Origin: an uncultured Sterolibacterium sp.
GTDB lineage: Bacteria; Pseudomonadota; Gammaproteobacteria; Burkholderiales; Rhodocyclaceae
Direction: 5' to 3'
NCBI GenBank assembly: GCA_903930535.1
Contig: CAIYYX010000103.1
Span: 1-45,630 of the forward strand
DNA: 45,630 nt
Part shown: positions 39,733 to 45,630 of the stretch, in pieces
How the letters are laid out: every line of letters starts with the position of its first letter
Position numbering within the stretch: the first letter of the stretch is position 1
The notes under the pieces: model-generated
What the model was told of the DNA's origin: nothing
The model's database searches: none
Seen by the model: the letters and a program-made list of their open reading frames with translations, nothing else
Position numbers and translations under genes: made by a program

Positions 39733-40580
39733 GGCTTATTAGCTTCGCGCACCCGTTGCGCCAGCGCGGCATTGCCTGACGCTTCTGCGACAGTCAGGGC
39801 GCGGCGATAGAAATATTCTGCGTTGCCCGTGTTGCCGGTCGCGGCATGCGTCCGCCCGAGTTGCAGCAAATCGTCAGCGATGCGCTCGGGCAGGCCCAGT
39901 TCGCGATCCAGTGCCAATGCCTGCAGCAAGGGAGCCAGGGCCGCCACCGCCTCGCCGAGCGCGAGCCTGGCCAGGCCGATGATGCGCAACGAATTGGCAC
40001 GCTCTCCCAGATGGCTGCCTTCTGCAAGCAGAGGCAGAGCCGCACCGGCGGACGCCAGTGCAGCAGAGGGGTTGTTGCGCTCGAGGGCAATCCTTGCGTT
40101 GATGTTGAGTATGGCCGCGGCGCTGGGACAGGTCTTGGCGCAGGCTTGCTGTGCTTCATCGATCAGGCGCTGGGCATCCGCCAGTTCACCCTGCTTCAAT
40201 GCCATCAGCCCCAGGGCAGCCTTGGCGCGCGCGATTTGCTCGGGCGACAGTGAAAGTGGACTGTCAGACAGCAAGGCATCCAGCTGCCGTCTGGCTCCGC
40301 CCACATCGCCCGAAGCGTCCAGTGCCTGTGCCAGGTTGAGGCGGTCGGCGACGATGCCGTCGTGATTCTCTATGGACATATCGACACGCAGGGCGGCCTC
40401 GAAATGCCCGGCTGCCGCGGCGGCGTGGCCCTGCCGGTAGGCTTGCTGGCCCTTCTGCTCAAGCTCTATGGCCTGGCTCAGGCGGAGATTGACCGGCTTC
40501 TCGGGCGCATGGCCGCAGGCGCCCATTAGGCCAACGAGCAGGGCGGCCAGGAGCGGGAAAAAATTAACGCGACGGCACAT
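39729..40580 (-). CDS. TPR-repeat lipoprotein closing the CHASE2-caspase-MCE operon
   Basis: The 283-residue protein begins at ATG 40580, inside the end of the MCE gene (17-base overlap). Its signal ends in a lipobox-like LMGAC (near residue 20). The rest is a chain of TPR-like helix pairs, for example IELEQKGQQAYRQGHAAAAA, DRLNLAQALDASGDVGGARR, ALGLMALKQGELADAQRLID and LLQLGRTHAATGNTGNAEYF. TPR lipoproteins act as assembly platforms at the outer or inner membrane. Its place as the last gene of the operon suggests it scaffolds the MCE or caspase component. Confidence 0.82.
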   Translation of the reverse strand: MCRRVNFFPLLAALLVGLMGACGHAPEKPVNLRLSQAIELEQKGQQAYRQGHAAAAAGHFEAALRVDMSIENHDGIVADRLNLAQALDASGDVGGARRQLDALLSDSPLSLSPEQIARAKAALGLMALKQGELADAQRLIDEAQQACAKTCPSAAAILNINARIALERNNPSAALASAGAALPLLAEGSHLGERANSLRIIGLARLALGEAVAALAPLLQALALDRELGLPERIADDLLQLGRTHAATGNTGNAEYFYRRALTVAEASGNAALAQRVREANKP

Positions 40581-41541
40581 AGCTGTCCAAAGGCATGGCA
40601 CCGGTCGGGGCCGGGTCGAGGAGGCTACTGATCGGCCAGGCTTTCTTGGCACCGGCAACGATGTCACGCGTGTCGCCGGCCACGGCCTTGCCATCGCGGA
40701 GCAGGCCGGGCAGTTGTTCGGCACTGTCCTGGCTGATCCTGCGTGCGTTCTCCAGCGTGCCGTCGATCTTCTGCAGCATGCCGGGCAGGGCGCCGTCTAT
40801 TTTCTGCAACATGCCGGGCAGGGTCCCGTTGAGAGTCGTCAGGCTTTTCTGCACCAGCGCCATGTTCTGGTCGGTCTTGTCCAGGATAGCGGACACCTGC
40901 CCACCCAGAGCGCCCACCTTGACGTTGCTCTGGTGCAGCAACTTCTGGAGTTCTTCGCTGGAGGCGCGCATCGCCACCGTCGCCTCGCCGATATGATGCA
41001 CCGCCTGACGGATGTCTCCCTGCGGATCGTTGATCGAGGCGGTGATCTTTTTGACGTCGTGAAGAATGGGGATCACCTGATCGGTGAGCTTCTTGGCAAG
41101 ATCGGCCAGGCCGCTGCCGCGCTCGAAACGCAGCACATCGTTGTCCACGACGATCCGTTTCTTGTCCTCGCCGGGCAGGATTTCCACGATGCTGGCGCCT
41201 ATCAGGCCTTCCTTCATGACATGGGCGACCGAGTCGCGCGGGATCAGCCGGGCGTAATTGTGATTGACCGCTATCTCCACCTTGATGCGGTTGTCGGGCT
41301 CGATCGAAATTTCCTCGACCTTGCCGATCTTGAAACCGACGACCTTGACCGCCATGCCCTTGCTGATCTCATGAGCCGATTCGGCGAAGAAGGAGAGCGC
41401 AATGGTCTGCGTGAAGACGCCATGTCTCACCGCCACCGCGGCCAGCGTGACGACGCCGATCAGCGCAGCGGTCAGCAGGAACAGGCGCACCCTGAGACGC
41501 AGTGCGCGCGCTTCGATATCCTGTTCCGAGAAGAGTTTCAT
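40564..41541 (-). CDS. MCE/MlaD-family protein
   Basis: A 325-residue inner-membrane-anchored protein with one N-terminal helix (about 20-40, LFLLTAALIGVVTLAAVAV) and an MCE domain (about 45-130; FFAESAHEISKGMAVKVVGF, then KIGKVEEISIEPDNRIKVEI, then LIGASIVEILPG). MCE proteins form hexameric rings that carry lipids between membranes. The C-terminal half is a long helical, coiled-coil-like region with a duplicated LPGMLQKIDG motif. In usual systems an MlaF ATPase and MlaE permease are adjacent. Here only a degenerate ATPase homologue lies upstream, with a 3-base gap. Confidence 0.88.
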   Translation of the reverse strand: MKLFSEQDIEARALRLRVRLFLLTAALIGVVTLAAVAVRHGVFTQTIALSFFAESAHEISKGMAVKVVGFKIGKVEEISIEPDNRIKVEIAVNHNYARLIPRDSVAHVMKEGLIGASIVEILPGEDKKRIVVDNDVLRFERGSGLADLAKKLTDQVIPILHDVKKITASINDPQGDIRQAVHHIGEATVAMRASSEELQKLLHQSNVKVGALGGQVSAILDKTDQNMALVQKSLTTLNGTLPGMLQKIDGALPGMLQKIDGTLENARRISQDSAEQLPGLLRDGKAVAGDTRDIVAGAKKAWPISSLLDPAPTGAMPLDSYVPSR

Positions 41542-41544
41542 GGT

Positions 41545-42165
41545 TTAGTGGGATGAGTCTGTAGCGACATGGCAATTGTCCAGATTGGGCAAGCCGTTGA
41601 AATCGAGATCGACGAATAGCGCGGTGCGCAACGGCAGATGCTGCTGTAACAGCCGCCGCCAATCCTGCACGCGCTCCCCTTCGGCGCGAGTCAGACCCTC
41701 GAAGACATGGTCGAAAACGAGTAGCGTCGGGCGCGACAACAGGGCGCGAACGAAGCCCGTCAGGCGTCTTTCCAGCTTTCCCATGCCTGATGGCGAGGTT
41801 TGCAGCCAGGCCGCAAGTGCTTCCGGCGAGCGGCCGACGCCGCACTCCCGGAGCAGGTCAGTCGCCTCCTGTGCCACTTCGTCCTGCAACTCTTCAGCGC
41901 CATGATAGGCGCTGGGCAGCAGCAGGTTCTCGCGCAAGGACAGATGGTTGAGCAGTCCGCCATTCTGGCTCAGGATGGCGACGCCGTCCTGGCGCGCCAG
42001 GGTCTCAAGAATCTGTTGCTTCTGCCGGGCAGTGTGGCAGAGCAGGCGGTAGGTGGCGCCGCGATCCAGTTCGATGCCGAGGCGGTTCCCGGCCTCGCCC
42101 CAGGGCAGGGGCAAGGGCAATTCACCCGTACCGCGGCGCAGCGATTCTGAGGAGACCGCACTCAT
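41545..42165 (-). CDS. Degenerate ABC-ATPase (MlaF-like) without Walker A
   Basis: The 206-residue protein aligns in order with an MlaF-type ATPase but lacks key residues. The P-loop position reads LLCHTARQKQQIL (41-53), with no G-x-x-G-x-G-K-S/T. The Q-loop survives in VAILSQNGGLLNHLSLRENL (Q67). The signature LSGG is SPSGMGKLER (124-133). Walker B is LLVFDHVFEGL (148-158), with the catalytic glutamate replaced by histidine. No H-loop is evident. It probably cannot hydrolyse ATP and may act as a structural or regulatory partner of the MCE protein. It sits 3 bases after the caspase stop and 3 before the MCE start, so it is expressed with both. Confidence 0.75.
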   Translation of the reverse strand: MSAVSSESLRRGTGELPLPLPWGEAGNRLGIELDRGATYRLLCHTARQKQQILETLARQDGVAILSQNGGLLNHLSLRENLLLPSAYHGAEELQDEVAQEATDLLRECGVGRSPEALAAWLQTSPSGMGKLERRLTGFVRALLSRPTLLVFDHVFEGLTRAEGERVQDWRRLLQQHLPLRTALFVDLDFNGLPNLDNCHVATDSSH

Positions 42166-42168
42166 GCT

Positions 42169-44241
42169 CTACTTCACTTCCTCGATGGCCATGAGGGCGG
42201 CGCCATAGGCGTTCGAGCAGCGTTTCTGCACCCCGAGATTGCGCGTTCTCTGCTCCTTGCACTCGTCCGTGGCGGCATTCGCAGAACTGGCGGTGACGAG
42301 TTGGATGTCGCGCGTGCGAACCGGGGCAGCCTTGACATCGATGATGGAGAAAGGACCTGCGGGCTGCAGGCCGAGACTCGAGAAATCGCGCGGCGATTCG
42401 GCGACGATGGCGAGCAGGGTATCCTTTCCCGGCGGCCCCTGCGCCGCCAACTGCCATGTCGGGCGCGGCAGCTTGAGGGTTTCGCCGGCCTTGATTTGGT
42501 TGTTGCGGTCGAGTTGGTTGGGGAACAGCAAATCGAAGCTTGTGCCGTCGCTTCCCACCATCAACAGATAGATATTGCCCTCATGACTCGAAGTCAGGGT
42601 GAATTCGATGTTGTCCTTGTCTATCTTCAGCTTCTGTCGGGCGGTTTTCAGTTCGACCAGTCGCCTGTCGTCGCGATTGCCGAAAATGTCTTCCAGCGTG
42701 GCGACCGTGTTCAGTTTGGCCGGCGGGGCGGGACTCGCGACGGGAGCGGGTGGGGCCGCAGCGACGGGCTTCGCTTGCGCCGCTGCGAGCGGTGGCGTCG
42801 CCACGGCTACTGGCGCGACCACGACCGGAGGAGTGGGACTCGCGACGGGAGCAGGAGTGAGTGCGGGTGCCGCCGCAACGGGCTTCGCCGGGGTGGGAGC
42901 AACTGCAACGGGAACTGGCACGGGCGGCGGGGTTGGGTTTGCGACGGCAATGGCAGCCACCGGCTTTGCGGGTGCCGTTGCAACTGGCGCCACGGCCGGT
43001 GTCGGCGCTGCCATGACCGCTGCGGGCGCAGTGGTCACTGGCGAGGGTTCAGGCTCGCTGGATTTGAAGCCGAGAATCATCCGCGAATTGCCGGTGATCG
43101 AGACATGGTGAGGCAGCACGCCCACGGCCTTGCTGAGTTTCTGTTCTATCTTCTCCTGCGCGCAGATACGGATTTCGTCTGCGCTTAAACCTCCGCTACC
43201 GTCTAAATCCTTGGCGTCGCCGCGCATGCATTCCAGCCATGCCTGGGACGCGACCCCGCCCTTGCCAGACTGATCGAAGGAAATCTCGTTGTCGCGGGCG
43301 GCAGCGATGTAGGCGTAGTTGTTGGCGCCGCTGCCAACCGAGCGGGTGCCGGCGTTGATGCCGCGCGTCAGGACATTGACCGGCTTGGCGCAGGCATCCA
43401 TGCCGGCCTTGCTCTGATAATATTTCGGCGCAAACTCTGAGCCGATGGAGCGGGTGGTGACGCCGCCCGAGTGGCAGGCGTCGAGAAACACGACCATTTT
43501 TTGCGCCTTCAGCGACAGGCGCTTGAGGCGCGCCTCCACCTCGCTGTCGATGAAGCCGACCCCCTCGACGGTGACCAGGGACTCGGCGCAGCGGTCTTCC
43601 TGGCCATCTTCCTTGACCAGTTGGCGCCCGCCGTGCCCCGAGTAGTAGATGAAGACCTGGTCGTCCTGCCCGACACGGGACTCGAGGTCGGTGAAGGCTT
43701 TGCTCATGCCCTCGTAGGTGAGTTCCTCGTCTTTGAGCTTGATCAGATTCTTGTCCTGGACGCCCATGTGCAGGGCGATCTGGTGCGCGGTCTCGGCATC
43801 GTACTGGACCCCTTTGAGCTGCGGGATGCCTTCGCGGTAGGCGCCTATGGTCATGATCAGGGCATGAGTCTGCGGCGAGGCGGGTTTGGAAATGCCGCGG
43901 ATGCCGGTGGTGGCGATCAGGTCGCCGCGTCCCGAACGACCGCTCTCGAGCGCCAGAACACCGACCGCTGCCTGCGCCTGGTTCTCTCCTTCCCCGCGCA
44001 GGCTGAGGCTGCGCACCCAGCCCTGCTTTCCCTCTGCCTTGATCAGCGTCCAGCCGCCCTGTTTCCTGAGCACCTCGACGCGCGAGTCCTTTCTGATTTC
44101 GCTGAGGACTTTGGCATCGGCAAAGGGTTCCGCACGAAGTTCATCCTGGCGCAACACCTGGGCCTGCTCGGCGTATGACTGCGTGCAGAAGAGCAGGGCA
44201 AGAGCGGCCAGGCCGCCAATGAATCCGATTTTCGATAGCAT
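42169..44241 (-). CDS. Exported caspase-like peptidase with SH3b, EF-hand and DUF4384
   Basis: The 690-residue protein has a Sec signal peptide (1-24, cleavage after SYA) and an SH3b-like domain (about 27-85). A peptidase C14 caspase domain follows (about 125-335), starting HALIMTIGAYREGIPQLKGV, with catalytic H203 in IYYSGHGG and C256 in VVFLDACHSGG. A canonical EF-hand loop DLDGSGGLSADE lies at 345-356. A Pro/Ala/Val-rich linker spans about 398-508. A DUF4384 domain then runs from about 545 to 645 (IEFTLTSSHEGNIYLLMVGS). All parts suggest a periplasmic peptidase, possibly calcium-dependent, tethered by a long flexible linker. Its ATG shares one base with the CHASE2 stop (TAATG). Confidence 0.9.
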   Translation of the reverse strand: MLSKIGFIGGLAALALLFCTQSYAEQAQVLRQDELRAEPFADAKVLSEIRKDSRVEVLRKQGGWTLIKAEGKQGWVRSLSLRGEGENQAQAAVGVLALESGRSGRGDLIATTGIRGISKPASPQTHALIMTIGAYREGIPQLKGVQYDAETAHQIALHMGVQDKNLIKLKDEELTYEGMSKAFTDLESRVGQDDQVFIYYSGHGGRQLVKEDGQEDRCAESLVTVEGVGFIDSEVEARLKRLSLKAQKMVVFLDACHSGGVTTRSIGSEFAPKYYQSKAGMDACAKPVNVLTRGINAGTRSVGSGANNYAYIAAARDNEISFDQSGKGGVASQAWLECMRGDAKDLDGSGGLSADEIRICAQEKIEQKLSKAVGVLPHHVSITGNSRMILGFKSSEPEPSPVTTAPAAVMAAPTPAVAPVATAPAKPVAAIAVANPTPPPVPVPVAVAPTPAKPVAAAPALTPAPVASPTPPVVVAPVAVATPPLAAAQAKPVAAAPPAPVASPAPPAKLNTVATLEDIFGNRDDRRLVELKTARQKLKIDKDNIEFTLTSSHEGNIYLLMVGSDGTSFDLLFPNQLDRNNQIKAGETLKLPRPTWQLAAQGPPGKDTLLAIVAESPRDFSSLGLQPAGPFSIIDVKAAPVRTRDIQLVTASSANAATDECKEQRTRNLGVQKRCSNAYGAALMAIEEVK

Positions 44242-45630
44242 TAATGTCCCCTATTATTGTCCGGTCTGATGGTTTGCGCCGGAACAGTTTCTTCTTCATC
44301 TACCAGTCGCCCGAGTGCCTTGATGATAATTCGCTTTCCCGCAGTTTTCCAGTTTCCTTCCTGCGTCAGGTCGATAATGCCCTCGTGCAAGGCGAAGCGC
44401 GGCGTCAAATGTGCGAAAGGCCCCGCTATGCTTTGGCGGATGTGCCGGGCGTCGTTTGCGGCGGTGGCTATCGCGGAATCATTGCCGGACTCGGTCAGCC
44501 AGTAGACCAGCAGGATTCCTGCGAACATGTCCTGCACCATGCCGCTGTCTTCTATCAGGCTGCCGATGCGGCCGGCACCTGCGACGGACTCGCCGACGAG
44601 TTGGTTGATGCTGCCTATCAGGGCGCGCTTTTCCTTGCCGGTGGTTGCCGTGGTGGCGATGGCGAGGACCCGCAGCGTGTATTCGCCGGCCATTTCCGGC
44701 ATCCGGCTGATCAGGCGATGGTCTGCCAGCCAGCGGCCGGAGAGGCCGCTATAGACGCGGGCAATCGAGAAAAAGACCAGGCCGAAGGTGACCGGCGCCG
44801 ACATGTCGATGTAGTACCGGGAAAAGTTCAGCGTGACATAGGCGATCCCGATAAACAACACCTGCAAGCCTGCGAACAATTGGTCGAACAGCGTCACCGG
44901 GATGTGCCGCGACAGGGCTATTGCCATGCCCCAGATGAAAACCAGCGCCATCGCCAGCGTCATGCCAGGATGCAGTTCGCGCAGGGAGTCGCCGTTCTTG
45001 AGGTTGTCGATGGCCGTGGCGAGAATCTCCACGCCGGGGAAAATTTTCGCGGTGGGCGAGGCCTTGATATCGAACAGGCTGGGCGCGGTGGAGCCGAGAA
45101 CCACGATCTTGCCGGCGAATTCGTCGGGCGGGCGTTGCCGGTTCTTCTTGAGGAAATCCGTATAGACGTCAGCGAATGATACGGTCTTGAAGGCAAAAGC
45201 CTTGCCGCGCCAGTTAACCAGAAAGTCGCTCTGCCCCGGCTCGGACTGCGGGAAGCCCAGTTTTTCTGCGAGCCGCTGCGGCAGCGAGGGGATCATCCAG
45301 CCGGCATGCTCGAGGAAGAGCGGATAGTGGCGGATGACACTGTCCTTGTCCGGCGTGATCTGGTGAGTGCCGATGCGGGCGCTGTCAATCGCGGCCTGGA
45401 ACCTCGGCAGGACCACGGCCAGGGGTGCATCCTGCTGCAGGGCGCCGGGCAGCGGCTTGAGCCAGGGCAGCATGCTCGGTGTGACCTGGCTCAAGCCATC
45501 GTTCTGCGCGCCCAGGCGCAGCATGGGGAAGTAAGTGTTGTCGGTGGCGGCGATGGCGGCGTTGAAATAGGCCTCGCTGTCGGGATTGCGAATGTCGGAA
45601 TCGCTGAACAGGATGTCGAACACGATGGCC
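44241..45630 (-). CDS. CHASE2-domain membrane sensor (N-terminus beyond the window)
   Basis: The frame is open to the window edge, so at least 462 residues are visible and the true start lies outside. The extracellular CHASE2 sensor runs from the edge (AIVFDILFSDSD) through FAGKIVVLGSTAPSLFDIKA and FPGVEILATAIDNLKNGDSL. Three transmembrane helices follow (LAMALVFIWGMAIAL, LFAGLQVLFIGIAYVTL, VTFGLVFFSIARVYSG). The cytoplasmic part of about 170 residues shows no cyclase, kinase or GGDEF signature that I recognise, unlike most CHASE2 proteins. It is the first visible gene of the operon with the caspase-like peptidase, so it probably senses an envelope signal for that module. Confidence 0.87.
   Translation of the reverse strand, partial: AIVFDILFSDSDIRNPDSEAYFNAAIAATDNTYFPMLRLGAQNDGLSQVTPSMLPWLKPLPGALQQDAPLAVVLPRFQAAIDSARIGTHQITPDKDSVIRHYPLFLEHAGWMIPSLPQRLAEKLGFPQSEPGQSDFLVNWRGKAFAFKTVSFADVYTDFLKKNRQRPPDEFAGKIVVLGSTAPSLFDIKASPTAKIFPGVEILATAIDNLKNGDSLRELHPGMTLAMALVFIWGMAIALSRHIPVTLFDQLFAGLQVLFIGIAYVTLNFSRYYIDMSAPVTFGLVFFSIARVYSGLSGRWLADHRLISRMPEMAGEYTLRVLAIATTATTGKEKRALIGSINQLVGESVAGAGRIGSLIEDSGMVQDMFAGILLVYWLTESGNDSAIATAANDARHIRQSIAGPFAHLTPRFALHEGIIDLTQEGNWKTAGKRIIIKALGRLVDEEETVPAQTIRPDNNRGH

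Overview
The window is high-GC DNA with tight, often overlapping gene pairs. It most likely comes from a betaproteobacterium, perhaps of the Rhodocyclales/Nitrosomonadales type. The support is a Bug/TctC tricarboxylate-type binding protein paired with an RraA-like protein, RdgC, a paired AddB/AddA-like repair nuclease-helicase, an RmuC gene and MCE/Mla-type lipid-transport components. Genus or species cannot be fixed from the sequence alone.

Region 1 (1 to about 12.8 kb) is accessory DNA dominated by toxin-antitoxin (TA) loci and their ruins. It holds a complete AbiEi/AbiEii pair, a RelE-type toxin with an XRE antitoxin, an orphan DUF433 antitoxin, an integrase C-terminal remnant, a Phd-like small protein, a decayed antitoxin, a complete TacA/TacT-type pair (RHH + GNAT), a Fic protein with its own operator, an orphan HigA and a Phd antitoxin with a broken C-terminus. 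Two tRNA-Pro-like 3' ends (3073-3100 and 3949-3976), each followed by an intrinsic terminator, look like attachment-site scars of integrated elements. Between the TA loci lie an HExxH membrane protein, an MFS efflux pump, a SAF-domain oxidoreductase, an SRAP (YedK/HMCES-type) protein and an FKBP isomerase.

Region 2 (12.8 to 21.2 kb) is mixed housekeeping and catabolic DNA: RdgC, a carboxylesterase and a DEDD exonuclease, RraA-like + TctC, small unknown proteins, a GIY-YIG-like protein, an FHA membrane protein, an amidase and a DUF3237 protein. Its intergenic spaces hold dispersed palindromic repeats: a MITE-like pair, a REP pair and a 47-bp repeat shared with position 9139.

Region 3 (21.2 to 39.7 kb) holds a three-gene MacAB/DevBCA-like export system, a Spy/CpxP-like periplasmic protein divergent from an OmpR-type response regulator and histidine kinase, then RmuC, an M48 lipoprotein peptidase, a beta-propeller lipoprotein, the AddB/AddA-like pair, and a run of alpha/beta hydrolase, DinB, unknown protein and SDR. 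The AddA-like gene carries an in-frame insertion of palindromic repeat DNA.

Region 4 (39.7 kb to the end, minus strand) is the most unusual part. It is one compact five-gene operon read as CHASE2 membrane protein -> exported caspase-like peptidase with SH3b, EF-hand and DUF4384 -> an ABC-ATPase homologue that has lost its Walker A -> an MCE/MlaD protein -> a TPR lipoprotein. No MlaE permease is encoded here. I infer an envelope-located system that links a sensor, a possibly calcium-controlled caspase-like protease and an MCE lipid-handling module. Its function is not known to me.
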